Assembly: GCF_006352025.1 (NCBI RefSeq)
Contig: NZ_CP040936.1
Coordinates: 62,001-126,000, forward strand
Direction of reading: 5' to 3'
DNA: 64,000 nt
Source of the DNA: Hymenobacter sp. DG01
Lineage (GTDB): Bacteria; Bacteroidota; Bacteroidia; Cytophagales; Hymenobacteraceae
Position numbers and translations under genes: made by a program
Shown here: one piece after another, positions 52,406-61,528 of the stretch
Position numbering within the stretch: the stretch's first letter is position 1
Layout: every line of letters begins with the position of its first letter
Notes under the pieces: model-generated
The model's database searches: none
What the model was told of the DNA's origin: nothing
What the model saw: only the letters and a program-made list of their open reading frames with translations

Positions 52406-53452
52406 CTACCGGGGCACTTCAATCTGCTGCAGAATCTGCTTTACTACGTCGTCGGGGGTGCCGCCTTCCATTTCGCGCTCCGGGGTGAGCTGGATGCGGT
52501 GACGCAGTACCATGGGCGCTAGATACTGCACATCTTCGGGCGTCACGAAGTCGCGGCCCCGGAGGGCGGCCAGGGCTTTGGCACCGTTGAGCAGGGCCAG
52601 CGAAGCCCGCGGCGAAGCCCCCAGGTACAGGCCCTTGTGGGCGCGCGTCTGGCCTACAAGGCGGGCAATGTATTCCAGCAGCTTGGGCTCTACGTGCTGG
52701 CGGCGCACCTGCTCCCGCAGCTTCTGCAAATCTTCGGCCGACACCACGGCCCGCACCGCATCCAGCGGCGTGCCGCCGAAGCCCGCGTGGTGGCCCTGCA
52801 GAATAGCCACTTCCTCTTCCACGGTGGGGTAGCCCACGTTCAGCTTAAACAGGAATCGGTCGAGCTGGGCTTCCGGGAGGCGGTAGGTGCCTTCCTGCTC
52901 CACGGGGTTCTGGGTGGCCAGCACAATGAAGGGCGCCGGCATGGGGTAGCGGGTGCCGTCCTGGGTTACCTGGCGTTCCTCCATCACCTCAAACAGCGCC
53001 GATTGGGTTTTGGCCGGAGCCCGGTTGATTTCGTCAATCAGGACAATGCTGGCGAAGATAGGGCCGGGCCGAAACTCGAACTCTGCTTTGTTGGGCCGGA
53101 AAACCGAGGTGCCCAGCACATCGGAAGGCATCAGGTCGGGGGTGAACTGCAGGCGGCTGAACGGCACGCTCAGGGTGCGGGCAAGCAGCTTAGCGGTAAG
53201 GGTTTTTGCTACCCCCGGCACGCCCTCCAACAGTACGTGCCCGTCGGCGAGCAGCGCGGTCAGCAGCAGCTCGGCCAGCGCCTGTTGCCCCACAATCACC
53301 TTGCTTAGCTCCTGCCGAATGGCCTCGGCGTGGCGGCTCAGGTGGCTTAGGTCGGTACGGGGCGCGAAGCCGGGTACTTGCTCACCGGGTGGCGAGGTAA
53401 TGGGCGTAGGCTCGGGGAAGTCGGCGGGGGTAGGGTTCAGGTTATTTTCCAT
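52406..53452 (-). CDS. MoxR-family AAA+ ATPase
   Basis: An ATPase of 348 residues, thought to act as a chaperone that activates or assembles partner proteins. It has Walker A (GVPGVAKTLTAKLLA near residues 79-93), Walker B (SIVLIDEINRAPAKTQSAL), sensor 1 (FIVLATQNPVEQEG), an arginine-finger region, and a C-terminal lid (GASPRASLALLNGAKALAALRGRDFVTPEDV). The N-terminus is Pro-rich and disordered. It lies upstream of DUF58. An AT-rich gap of 155 bases separates it from the DUF4350 gene and may hold its own promoter. Confidence 0.95.
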   Translation of the reverse strand: MENNLNPTPADFPEPTPITSPPGEQVPGFAPRTDLSHLSRHAEAIRQELSKVIVGQQALAELLLTALLADGHVLLEGVPGVAKTLTAKLLARTLSVPFSRLQFTPDLMPSDVLGTSVFRPNKAEFEFRPGPIFASIVLIDEINRAPAKTQSALFEVMEERQVTQDGTRYPMPAPFIVLATQNPVEQEGTYRLPEAQLDRFLFKLNVGYPTVEEEVAILQGHHAGFGGTPLDAVRAVVSAEDLQKLREQVRRQHVEPKLLEYIARLVGQTRAHKGLYLGASPRASLALLNGAKALAALRGRDFVTPEDVQYLAPMVLRHRIQLTPEREMEGGTPDDVVKQILQQIEVPR

Positions 53453-53607
53453 TTCTGGGCGAAGTCAAATAGAGGCGGGCAAGTGAGGGTTGTTTAATTT
53501 CAATATGTTAGAGCTTATATAGTAGTAAAATAGCTGTTTAGAGGGTTCTAATGCCTTATCGGAATAGTTATAAAGTGATAAAATCATATTTTGAGTATAG
53601 TGCAATT

Positions 53608-55071
53608 TTAGGCGGCTTTTTGTCGGAACTGATTGATGGCTTTATTCAAGGCCAGTAATTCTGCGTCGGAGACCTGGGGCGCTGTCAGCAGGAAGTTGAT
53701 GCGGCGCACCAGTGCATCTACCTCGGCCCGGGCTATGCCCGATTTCTGGGCCAGCCGCTCGCGCGTGGCCTCGTCGGTAAGATCGAGGCCGGGCTCGTGG
53801 TAGCGGGTGCGGAGGTACTCCAGAAACAGGCCTATTTTCTTTTCCGCAATAAGCTCATGGCTGCCGCCTTGCCGGTACAGGCCGGCCACGGTGCGGGTAA
53901 ACAGCAGGGTAGTATTGGGCAAGGGCTTCAGCACCGGAATAATCCGCTGGCGGCGCCGGGCCTCAAACAGGACGAAGAGCACCGCCGCTGCCAGCGCCAG
54001 ATACACGGCCGTGCGTAGTGCCTCGTGCTCCAGCAGCACCCGTAGCAACGACTGCTCGCCACGACGGCCCTGTTTCTGGTACTCATCCCACCAGATGGTG
54101 CGGCCGTTAGGCAGGTAGGAAAGCGCCGCGAAAGCAAAGTCGCTGGCCTGCGGCTGCAGCACAAAGTAATTGGAAAAAGCCAGGGGCACAGAGCATATAT
54201 AGAAATGCCCGCGGCCGTGCGGCACCCGGAGCAGCACCGTTCGGCCTTGCTCATCGGTGGCCAGCTGAGTGGCCCTGGTCGTCAGCGCCCGGGTAGGCAC
54301 CAAGCGGTTGGTGGCCGCCAGGGCGGGCAAGGCGAAGTGGTGGTTGCCTACCTGCCGGGCCACGGCCGGGTTCACAAAATGCAGCCGCACGGAGTCAGCA
54401 CCTAGCTCCGGCCGAGCTAGGTTCAGGCTGGAGCTGTCAGGGGCGGAGGCGGCCGACTTTTTCTTCCACTTAATGGGTGCTACCTGCTCCTGGGTACGAA
54501 AGCCCAGGGTATCGGCAAAGAAGGAATCGAAGTTAGAGGCGGCCACAAACACATCGTTGCCGCGCGCTACGTGGCGGAGCAGGGAGCGGCAATCCAGCGG
54601 GGTCAGCTCGAAGTTGTTGCTCACGAACAGGTAGGTAGCCGGCTGGTAGCCCCCGGCGGCCAGGCCAGCGGCATAGTCTTTATCATCGGCCCCGGATGAT
54701 GAGTCGGGAGCCGCCGCAACGGCCTCGGGGGCGGGGCGGCTCTGTGGGGAGGTGGGGCCGGCTGAGTCAGCCGGGGTGGATTCTGGTGCCTCCGCGGCCT
54801 CTGCCGTGGTGGCCGTATCAACTTGAGCCACGTCCTCATCTACCCCCTCAATCTGGCTATACACGGGCACCCGCACGGTACGCACGGCGCTGCGGTCCAC
54901 GCCCGCCAGGGCGGGCAGCAGATCATAGAGCACGTAGGTGCCGTACGGAATCTTGTCGTCGTTTTCGAGGGTAGGAGTCCAGCTAACCGCTTTGGGGCGG
55001 TAGTATTCCACGGCCACATAGGCCCCGAACAGTACCGCCAACCCCACCAAATACCACCGGAAAGTTGTCAT
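53608..55071 (-). CDS. DUF4350 membrane protein
   Basis: A protein of 487 residues with one N-terminal helix (WYLVGLAVLFGAYVAVEYY), a large periplasmic part and a second helix (ALRTAVYLALAAAVLFVLFEARRR near 370), ending in a cytosolic helical domain. The periplasmic part has the segment YGTYVLYDLLPALAGV and, later, IWWDEYQKQGRRGEQSLLRVLLEH, typical of DUF4350. Residues of about 95-140 are a Pro/Ala/Ser/Glu-rich insertion. The start is the ATG at 55071. It lies 11 bases after the DUF4129 gene and belongs to the MoxR cluster. Confidence 0.88.
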   Translation of the reverse strand: MTTFRWYLVGLAVLFGAYVAVEYYRPKAVSWTPTLENDDKIPYGTYVLYDLLPALAGVDRSAVRTVRVPVYSQIEGVDEDVAQVDTATTAEAAEAPESTPADSAGPTSPQSRPAPEAVAAAPDSSSGADDKDYAAGLAAGGYQPATYLFVSNNFELTPLDCRSLLRHVARGNDVFVAASNFDSFFADTLGFRTQEQVAPIKWKKKSAASAPDSSSLNLARPELGADSVRLHFVNPAVARQVGNHHFALPALAATNRLVPTRALTTRATQLATDEQGRTVLLRVPHGRGHFYICSVPLAFSNYFVLQPQASDFAFAALSYLPNGRTIWWDEYQKQGRRGEQSLLRVLLEHEALRTAVYLALAAAVLFVLFEARRRQRIIPVLKPLPNTTLLFTRTVAGLYRQGGSHELIAEKKIGLFLEYLRTRYHEPGLDLTDEATRERLAQKSGIARAEVDALVRRINFLLTAPQVSDAELLALNKAINQFRQKAA

Positions 55072-55082
55072 AGCGAAGGGGG

Positions 55083-55964
55083 TTAAGCGGCGTGCCGGCC
55101 AGGCGTGAGGCGGCGTTGGAAGGCCTGGCGGGTGGTGCGCACCCGCTCGTAATCTTCGCCCGTTAAGTCGTCCTGCTCGCCGTACCACACATACTCAAAC
55201 TGGCGGGTAAGCTCCCGGAAAGCCTCGGGCAGCGGCCCGGACGGCAGCTCATACAGGTAGTCGTGGTTGGTTTTGTCGGGCTGCCACCGGATCAGACCTT
55301 TCTCGGAAAGCTGGCGCAGCACGCTCAGGTAGCCCAGGCGCACGGCCAGGCGGTAGTTACGCTGCTGCTCGGCTGCGGTCAGCTGGGTTTCCAGATCCAG
55401 GGCGTGCAGGTCCTCTGTTTCCGTATCGTAGCTGAGCGCGGCGCGGCGCGGTGCCCGCCCAAAGGCCCGGGTCAGATCCACCTGCATCAGCTTGAGGGCC
55501 GCGAAGCCCAGGGCCAGCACCAGAAACAGGTACACCCCGTATTTCCAGGCTATCCGGCCCGAAGGCGTCTCCAGTGCCTCGGCCACCCAACTCCAGAAGC
55601 GGGCCCAGAACAAGTCCCAGGCGCTTAGCTCGCTTTTTACTTCCACGTACTGAAAGTCGCGCTGCTGGCGTAACTCCCGAAGGCGCTCAGCCCGCGGCCG
55701 GCGCAGGCGCACCACGGCGGAGCGGTCGGAGGCAAGGCGGGGCAAGGTGTCGGTTAAAGCCGGGGGCTGGGGAGCGGCTGCGCGGGCTGGCGGCGGGCAG
55801 AACCCTGCTCCCAGCAACCCCAGCAACAGCACCGCCGATGCCAGCCCGCCACGCCGGTGCCGGACCGCCGGACTCTGAAACAAAAGGCGAACGAAAAAAC
55901 GAACGAGGAGCACAAGCAAACAATAAGCGCTACTGCCAGCCCGCGGCCGGTAGTTACCAGTCAC
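55083..55964 (-). CDS. DUF4129 membrane protein
   Basis: A protein of about 293 residues from GTG 55964; the start is uncertain. A hydrophobic N-terminus (LASAVLLLGLLGAGFCPPPARAA) could be a signal peptide; a helix near 142-162 (YGVYLFLVLALGFAALKLM) is followed by the cytosolic DUF4129 domain (RNYRLAVRLGYLSVLRQLSEKGLIRWQPDKTNHDYLYEL, then FRELTRQFEYVWYGE). DUF4129 proteins go with MoxR, DUF58 and transglutaminase-type proteins; here it is between the membrane protein at 56036 and DUF4350. Confidence 0.85.
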   Translation of the reverse strand: MTGNYRPRAGSSAYCLLVLLVRFFVRLLFQSPAVRHRRGGLASAVLLLGLLGAGFCPPPARAAAPQPPALTDTLPRLASDRSAVVRLRRPRAERLRELRQQRDFQYVEVKSELSAWDLFWARFWSWVAEALETPSGRIAWKYGVYLFLVLALGFAALKLMQVDLTRAFGRAPRRAALSYDTETEDLHALDLETQLTAAEQQRNYRLAVRLGYLSVLRQLSEKGLIRWQPDKTNHDYLYELPSGPLPEAFRELTRQFEYVWYGEQDDLTGEDYERVRTTRQAFQRRLTPGRHAA

Positions 55965-56035
55965 AGGCCTGGTTGTTAGCAGGAATATGAAAGCACAAGT
56001 AACCAGGAATGAGCGAGCTTTCTGCCGGTAGTCGG

Positions 56036-56941
56036 CTAATATTCTCCCTCCTCATCGGGGCGGAAGGTCGCGTTTTGGGGGGTAGGGGCGGCAGTGGCTC
56101 CCAGACCATCAATCAACTGCCGCAGGCCCAGCCCATCCTTTTTCTCTACCAGATTGAAATACTGAAAGGCCAGGGCCAGCTCCAGCGGAACGTAAAGCAG
56201 TGTTTGGCCGATGGTCGAGAGTACGCCGGCCGAAATCATAACCGGATCGGAGGTAAGCAGGGACCAGTGCAGCATCCGCCCGACCATGGCGGCGTACTGC
56301 GGAATCTGGAAGATGATGCCCAGCAGGGAAATCAGAATAAGCATTACCAGAAGCAGCCCCAGGGTAGCCCACCAGTGCCCCCCCGTCAGGTGAATGCTGC
56401 GCCGCAGGCTCTGGCCCAGGCCGGCTTCTTCGAACACCAGCACGGGCCAGGCTAGGCTTAGCGCTATGCCCAGGTAAAAGCCCGGGATGGCCAGCAGAAA
56501 GAAGCCAATCATGACAACCAGCGTCATCAGCAGGCCAAGCCCTAGCAGTCGGGGGGCAAACTGCCGGATATGCTGACCTACCAGGGCCGGCGTCACGGTT
56601 TCGGTGGCGGGCAGCTCCATGCGGGTGCGCACGTAGCCGTAGAGCGTAGCCCCCAGCAGCGCGTGCGAAATAAGCTGAGCCAGCAGAGGCAGCCAGATGC
56701 TTCCCGAGGAGACCATGCTGTTACCGTAACGGATATCCTCCGTCAGGCCGCCCCAGTTGGTCTGGGCCTGCAGGACGCCCACTGCCAAGCCGGTCAGCAG
56801 CGTGGCGGGCAGCACGAAATACGCCAGGCACTTGCCCAGCGGCCGCCAATGGCTGCCCATAAACTCGAAGGTGGCGCTGATTTTCTGACCAAAATCCCGC
56901 TCCTGCCGGAAGTCGGATGCTTGGGTAAACTTCTGTTGCAT
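56036..56941 (-). CDS. Multi-pass membrane protein of the MoxR cluster
   Basis: A protein of 301 residues with about six membrane helices after a soluble start (MQQKFTQASDFRQERDFGQKISATFEFM). Hydrophobic segments include LAYFVLPATLLTGLAVGVLQ, LAQLISHALLGATLYGYV, LGLGLLMTLVVMIGFFLLAIPGFYLGIALSLAWPVLVF and LLVMLILISLLGIIFQIPQYA. It resembles the membrane domain seen in some glycerophosphodiester phosphodiesterases, but only in general layout. Its place between SpoIIM and DUF4129 is kept in related genomes, as far as I know. Confidence 0.85.
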   Translation of the reverse strand: MQQKFTQASDFRQERDFGQKISATFEFMGSHWRPLGKCLAYFVLPATLLTGLAVGVLQAQTNWGGLTEDIRYGNSMVSSGSIWLPLLAQLISHALLGATLYGYVRTRMELPATETVTPALVGQHIRQFAPRLLGLGLLMTLVVMIGFFLLAIPGFYLGIALSLAWPVLVFEEAGLGQSLRRSIHLTGGHWWATLGLLLVMLILISLLGIIFQIPQYAAMVGRMLHWSLLTSDPVMISAGVLSTIGQTLLYVPLELALAFQYFNLVEKKDGLGLRQLIDGLGATAAPTPQNATFRPDEEGEY

Positions 56942-56982
56942 ACAAAACAGGTAAAAACGCCTTCCGCAGGGAAGCCGTGGGG

Positions 56983-57930
56983 CTAGCTGGGGCGAGAGCG
57001 GGCCGCCAGCCGGCGCGGATACAGAATAAAGTACCAGAGGATGAAAGCGGCCGACGAGCCGATAATAAACAAGCTCAGCGGCAGCGGCATCTCGGTGTGG
57101 CGCGTCACGAACCCTTCCAGAAACCCGGCGGTAATAAAGATGGGTACCAGCCCGACGGCCAGCTTCAGCCCGTCGCGGGCGGCCTGCCGAAACGACTCGG
57201 TGCGGGAGTAGGTACCCGGAAACAGCATGCCGCGCGCCATCACCAGCCCGGCCCCGCCCGCCAGTATAATGGCCGATATTTCCAGGGTGCCGTGAATCCA
57301 GATGGTCAGTACGGAGGGTAGCAGCAGGTTTTTCTGGTAGAAGAAATACTGAAACGACCCCAGCATGACCCCGTTGCGAAACAAAGCCCAGATGGTGCCC
57401 AGCCCCAGCGTAGCCCCCAGGGCATAGGCTACTAACGACACGTAAATGTTGTTGAGGGTGATAAACAGAAACATGGGCGTTTCGTCGCTGCTCTTGTACA
57501 CGGCCATGGGGTCGCCGCGCTCAATGTTTTCCAGGGTGCGGTTCACGTAGGCGTCGCCGAGTACTACCCGCACGAAGCTGTCATCATAGGCCGCCGACAG
57601 GGCCCCGATGGCCGTGAACAGCGTGAACAGCAGCAGCGACCAGGCCAGCGTGCGGTGGTGCCGGGCCACCAGCAAGGGCAGCTCGCGGCGCCAGAAGTCA
57701 GCGAAACGCCCCGTCGATTCGTGTTTGTTTTTATAAAGGGCCTGGTGCTGGCGGGCAGTCAGGTCGTTGAGGTAGCGGGTGGTCGGGGAGCCGGGGTAGA
57801 AGGTCTGGGCGTAGGCCAGATCATCGGTGAGGGCCACGAAGCGCGCGGCCAGCTCCTCGGGGCCGGTAGCGCGCTGCTCGTACTGCTTCCAGCGTGCTTC
57901 ATTCTGACGGAGGAATACGGCTTCACGCAT
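56983..57930 (-). CDS. SpoIIM-family (DUF95) membrane protein
   Basis: A membrane protein of 315 residues related to stage II sporulation protein M. A soluble N-terminus (REAVFLRQNEARWKQYE) is followed by five or six membrane helices. The family core is visible: FITLNNIYVSLVAYALGATLGLGTIWALFRNGVMLG and LTIWIHGTLEISAIILAGGAGLVMARGML. It is not a sporulation gene here; in non-spore formers this family sits in MoxR clusters, as in this case. The RDD gene is divergent from it. Confidence 0.92.
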   Translation of the reverse strand: MREAVFLRQNEARWKQYEQRATGPEELAARFVALTDDLAYAQTFYPGSPTTRYLNDLTARQHQALYKNKHESTGRFADFWRRELPLLVARHHRTLAWSLLLFTLFTAIGALSAAYDDSFVRVVLGDAYVNRTLENIERGDPMAVYKSSDETPMFLFITLNNIYVSLVAYALGATLGLGTIWALFRNGVMLGSFQYFFYQKNLLLPSVLTIWIHGTLEISAIILAGGAGLVMARGMLFPGTYSRTESFRQAARDGLKLAVGLVPIFITAGFLEGFVTRHTEMPLPLSLFIIGSSAAFILWYFILYPRRLAARSRPS

Positions 57931-58098
57931 ACTGGATAGAGGGCCCGACCGGCGGGGATAGAAATCTTAAAAGCAGAAGCAGAATTTGAGAGGCCAGCGC
58001 GTAATTTGCGCGGCGTCCTGGCTTGCGAAGATTAGCAAATTTTCGGTGCCATTGCGTATTCTTCGATCTACTTATTTGCGCTACCGGTTTTTCCTGCC

Positions 58099-58830
58099 AT
58101 GAGCACTATCCGCGTCCAGACCACGCAAAACGTCACGCTTGAGTACGAGGTAGCCAGCGCCGGCGACCGGGTAGTGGCTGCCATCCTCGATAACGTCATT
58201 CTCATTGCCTGGGTAGGGGCCGTTCTTCTGCTTCTGAGCTGGCTGGGAGTAAATGATACCCCGATGGTGATAGGAATGGTGGTGCTGGCCGGGCTGCCGT
58301 ACATCTTCTACCACCTGCTCAGCGAGGTGTTCATGAACGGGCAAAGCCTGGGCAAAAAGGCGTGCAGCATCAAAGTAATCCGTCTGGATGGCACGCCACC
58401 GCGCTTCGGCGACTACCTCATCCGCTGGATTCTGCGCATCGTGGACACCGGAATTATGAGCGGCCTGATTGCCCTGATTGTGGTGCTGGCCAATGGCAAA
58501 GGGCAGCGTCTGGGCGATATGGCCGCCGGTACGGCCGTGGTGAGCACCAAGTCGCGGCAGGCGGCGGGTGCATTGGCCCCTACCTTCACGGAGGCGGGTT
58601 ACGTGGTTGTTTTTCCGGAAGCCAGCCGCCTGGCCGACCATGACGTGGCCACCATCCGGCAGCTGCTGCAGAAAGGACTGGCTAATGGCAACTTTGTGCT
58701 GCTAAATGAGTTGGCGACCAAGGTAAAGGCTCTTACCGGCATTCACACCGATTTACCTGATGAAGCCTTTCTGCGCACCGTCCTGCGCGACCATGCCCAC
58801 TTAGCTGCGCAGGACAGTCCCTACGCCTAG
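58099..58830 (+). CDS. RDD-family membrane protein, divergent partner of the MoxR cluster
   Basis: A membrane protein of 243 residues of the RDD family. It begins STIRVQTTQNVTLEYEVASAGDRVVAAILDNVILIAW, holding the Arg and Asp that name the family, and has three or four helices up to about residue 140 (TGIMSGLIALIVVLANGKGQRLGDMAAG). The rest, from about 155, is a soluble tail ending LRDHAHLAAQDSPYA. It is transcribed away from SpoIIM across 168 bases, and is the usual companion of that gene. Confidence 0.92.
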   Translation: MSTIRVQTTQNVTLEYEVASAGDRVVAAILDNVILIAWVGAVLLLLSWLGVNDTPMVIGMVVLAGLPYIFYHLLSEVFMNGQSLGKKACSIKVIRLDGTPPRFGDYLIRWILRIVDTGIMSGLIALIVVLANGKGQRLGDMAAGTAVVSTKSRQAAGALAPTFTEAGYVVVFPEASRLADHDVATIRQLLQKGLANGNFVLLNELATKVKALTGIHTDLPDEAFLRTVLRDHAHLAAQDSPYA

Positions 58831-58842
58831 CCCCAACCAATT

Positions 58843-58899
58843 ATCAAACAGCCCAACGCCCCGACCATGTACTATGGCCGGGGCGTTGGGCTGTTTGAT
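58843..58899. terminator. Bidirectional terminator between the two RDD genes
   Basis: A stem of about 25 bp beginning ATCAAACAGCCCAACGCCCC, with one unpaired base near the top and a 5-base loop. It lies between the convergent RDD genes and can fold from either strand. T runs are weak. Confidence 0.75.
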
Positions 58900-58921
58900 G
58901 GGGGTAGGTTAGGACAGGTAC

Positions 58922-59356
58922 TTAACCGCGCACAACCATGGTTTCGGAGCGTGAGTCGTGCCAGCCGTAGGCGTTGCCGAGGAAGGACAGGGCGTCGAAG
59001 GGAATAAAGCGCCAGATGCTGCGCTTGAGAATGGTGCCGAAGGAAGGATGCAGGCCTTCATCGGTGACAACGCGGGTGCGGGTGAGCATCTTGCCGAACG
59101 TGCGCCCAAACAGGCCCTCCATAACCGTGTAATAAGCCAGCGAAAACACGATAAACGTCACCTGGCCCATAAACCCATCGACTAATTTATCCAGTAGTTC
59201 CGTCTGATTGGCTAAGGCCATAATAATGCCCAGCACGAAAAACATGCTGAAAATGGCCACGTAGTCAACCAGCAGGTTTACTAAGCGGCGGCCTTGCCCG
59301 GCCCGCACGAGCACGGGCTGAGTTTCGTAAGCAGCTTCAAGGGTAGTGGTTTCCAT
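58922..59356 (-). CDS. Short RDD-family membrane protein
   Basis: A protein of 144 residues starting at ATG 59356 (METTTLEAAYETQPVLVRAG). It opens with GQGRRLVNLLVDYVAIFSMFFVLGIIMAL, the RDD core, then FIVFSLAYYTVMEGLFGRTFGKMLTRTRVV and ends WRFIPFDALSFLGNAYGWHD. It has three membrane segments, the usual compact RDD size. It is a second RDD gene, convergent with the first, and its relation to the MoxR cluster is not shown. Confidence 0.9.
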   Translation of the reverse strand: METTTLEAAYETQPVLVRAGQGRRLVNLLVDYVAIFSMFFVLGIIMALANQTELLDKLVDGFMGQVTFIVFSLAYYTVMEGLFGRTFGKMLTRTRVVTDEGLHPSFGTILKRSIWRFIPFDALSFLGNAYGWHDSRSETMVVRG

Positions 59357-59463
59357 CAATAGAATAAGAAAGTAAACGCCACCGGCCCCGTGCCGGGCGG
59401 CGTACGAAAGATGGGTTATTTCGGCCGTATTTACACCATGCAACCGGGTAGGTAAAGTACAAA

Positions 59464-59495
59464 AAAGCCGGTCCGGAATATTCCGGACCGGCTTT
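59464..59495 (-). terminator. Terminator after the DUF4394 gene
   Basis: A perfect 32-base palindrome starting AAAGCCGGTCCGGAAT, followed on the minus strand by a T run; 26 bases after the DUF4394 stop codon. Confidence 0.88.
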
Positions 59496-59521
59496 GCCTG
59501 AGCTGGGTATCAGCTTCTGAG

Positions 59522-61528
59522 TTATTGCACTACAATGCGTTGCGTACCGGCCGATTCGCCATCTACCGTCAGGCGCAGGAAGTAAATGCCCGCGCGGCGG
59601 TTGGTGGGTTGCCAGTTGAGGGTGTGGGCACCGGCGGCCAAAGTGCCGGCCGCCTGGCGCTCTACCGTGCGGCCCAGGGCATCGGTCAGAATCAGCTCGG
59701 TCTGGCCGGTACGGGGCAGGCGGAAGCTTAGCTGGGAAGTAGCCGTAACGGGGTTAGGGTAGAGCACGAAGCCTGTGGCTACCTCCTGCCGACGAATGCC
59801 GGTGGTTACGCCCGCCGCGCCCGCAATGGCAATGTCGCGGACGGTAATGCCGTTGCCGATCATCATGGGGGCCGTGGCCGCGCCGGTGGTCAGGTTCAGG
59901 GAGTAGAGGCTGGAGTTGAGCGAGCCGCCCGAGGTAGCGACCAGGTAGGCGGTATTGGTGTTTTCCGCCGTGCTAAAGATGTCCATGTCCACGTTGGCGC
60001 CGGGCGTTACCGTAACTGTGGAGGCCCCGATGGTCGTGAGGGTGCCCGCGTTGGGCGGGTCCTGGCGCACCAGCACGTTCAGGGCCTCATCGTAGCCGAA
60101 CAGAGTGGTGGTGCGGGGCGTGGCCGTGGTACCGGCCGGACCGGGGTAGCTGTTGGTGTACGCCACCGAGCCAATGGCCGGCGTGGCGCTGGCGTTGGCG
60201 TCGCCGGTGGCGTAGGTCAGGGTGCCATCCGTGATAGGTGCCACGGAAAGGTCGTTGGGGTTGATGCGGAAGTTGGCCCGGTTTACACCCTCAATCCGGA
60301 TGCGGTCGGCGCTGGGGTTAAAATCGAAGGCAATGCTGCCCGTGCCCAGGGGTAGGGCCAGGGTGCCGCCCAGCGGAGTTGCTACCCCCGTATTGGCATT
60401 GATGGTGTACAGCTGGCCGGTTTGGGCCGTGGCATCGTAGCCCAACGCGTACAGGGCGTTGTTCAGAGGGCGCACATCCATGCCCACAATGGTCTGGGAA
60501 GTTGCTACCCCCGTCAGGCCCACCGAAGTCCGGATGGTGCCCGGCGTGGCCGTATCAAACGTGAGCAGGTTGGTGCCGGCCAGAGCGTAGGCCAGCTGGC
60601 CCGTTACGGCCGGCAGGGTAGCCGGGCGGGTAATCTGGAAAGCCAGGTCCGTAACAGCAGTCAGGCCGCCCGAGCCCAGGGTGCCCACCGATGTAGCCGC
60701 GCCCGTGTTCAGGTTTACTGTGTACAGAGTAGTGGAGGCAGCTGTGGCGCTGGTTACGGTAGCTACTGTCAGGTAGGCCGTGTTGGTGTTGGTGGTAGGG
60801 TTGTAGTAAATATCGAGGTCCGATACTCGGTTGGCCCCGTTCACACTTACGCCCAAGGCGCCTACCGTGACCAAAGTGCCGTTATTAGGCGGGTCCTGGC
60901 GCACCAGGCGGCTGTTGGCCTCATCGAGGTTGTAGAGGGTAGTGCCGGTGGCCCCGATGTAGCTATTGGTGTACGCCGAAGAGCCCACCACCGGCGTGGC
61001 ACCAGCGTTGGCGTCGCCGGTGGCATAGGTGAGTTGTCCATCGGTAAAGGCCAGGGCGCCATTGTTGGGGTTCAGGCGAAAGTTGGTGCGGTTGCCGGCC
61101 GTAACCCGGATGCGGTCCACGGTGGGGTTAAAGTCAAAGCCAATCCGGGTGAGGTCTGTGCCCAAATCCAGCGTGAGAGCTGTGCCTACGGCCGTGGCTA
61201 CCCCCGTCGTGCGGTTGATGGTGTACAGCTGCGCCTGGGTGCCGGTAGCAGTGTAGCCCAGCGCGAACAGCTCGCCCGTATTAGGCCGGAAATCAATGCC
61301 CACCAGCGTTTGGCCGGCCGTGAAGCCGGTAATTGGCACCGTGGCCGTGAACGTGCCCGGCGTAGCCAGGTCAAACGATACCAGGTTAACTACAGCGGGG
61401 TTGAGTGTGGCTGATAAGCCATATACCGTTTGAGCTTGCGCCGTGCCCAGAGTAGCAGCCAGGGCCAGAGCGCCCAACAGGAAGCTGCCCCGCCGGGCCG
61501 CCTTCCGGCGAGTAGATTGTGTAAACAT
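59522..61528 (-). CDS. Secreted protein with two DUF4394 domains and a T9SS sorting tail
   Basis: A secreted protein of 668 residues. After a long basic signal peptide (FLLGALALAATLGTAQAQ) come two copies of DUF4394: about residues 34-300 and 312-580. Paired features are LVGIDFRPNTGELFALGY with IVGMDVRPLNNALYALGY, DFNPTVDRIRV with DFNPSADRIRI, GQLTYATGDANAGATP with GTLTYATGDANASATP, and RLVRQDPPNNGTL with VLVRQDPPNAGTL. The last 80 residues are a type A sorting domain of type IX secretion (LYPNPVTATSQLSF, then GIYFLRLTV). Single-domain proteins of this family are more usual. Probably surface-exposed or released; function unknown. Confidence 0.92.
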   Translation of the reverse strand: MFTQSTRRKAARRGSFLLGALALAATLGTAQAQTVYGLSATLNPAVVNLVSFDLATPGTFTATVPITGFTAGQTLVGIDFRPNTGELFALGYTATGTQAQLYTINRTTGVATAVGTALTLDLGTDLTRIGFDFNPTVDRIRVTAGNRTNFRLNPNNGALAFTDGQLTYATGDANAGATPVVGSSAYTNSYIGATGTTLYNLDEANSRLVRQDPPNNGTLVTVGALGVSVNGANRVSDLDIYYNPTTNTNTAYLTVATVTSATAASTTLYTVNLNTGAATSVGTLGSGGLTAVTDLAFQITRPATLPAVTGQLAYALAGTNLLTFDTATPGTIRTSVGLTGVATSQTIVGMDVRPLNNALYALGYDATAQTGQLYTINANTGVATPLGGTLALPLGTGSIAFDFNPSADRIRIEGVNRANFRINPNDLSVAPITDGTLTYATGDANASATPAIGSVAYTNSYPGPAGTTATPRTTTLFGYDEALNVLVRQDPPNAGTLTTIGASTVTVTPGANVDMDIFSTAENTNTAYLVATSGGSLNSSLYSLNLTTGAATAPMMIGNGITVRDIAIAGAAGVTTGIRRQEVATGFVLYPNPVTATSQLSFRLPRTGQTELILTDALGRTVERQAAGTLAAGAHTLNWQPTNRRAGIYFLRLTVDGESAGTQRIVVQ

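Noticed and set aside
56983..57930. Sporulation gene
   Set aside because: SpoIIM-like proteins are common in non-spore-forming Bacteroidota, and no other sporulation gene is present.
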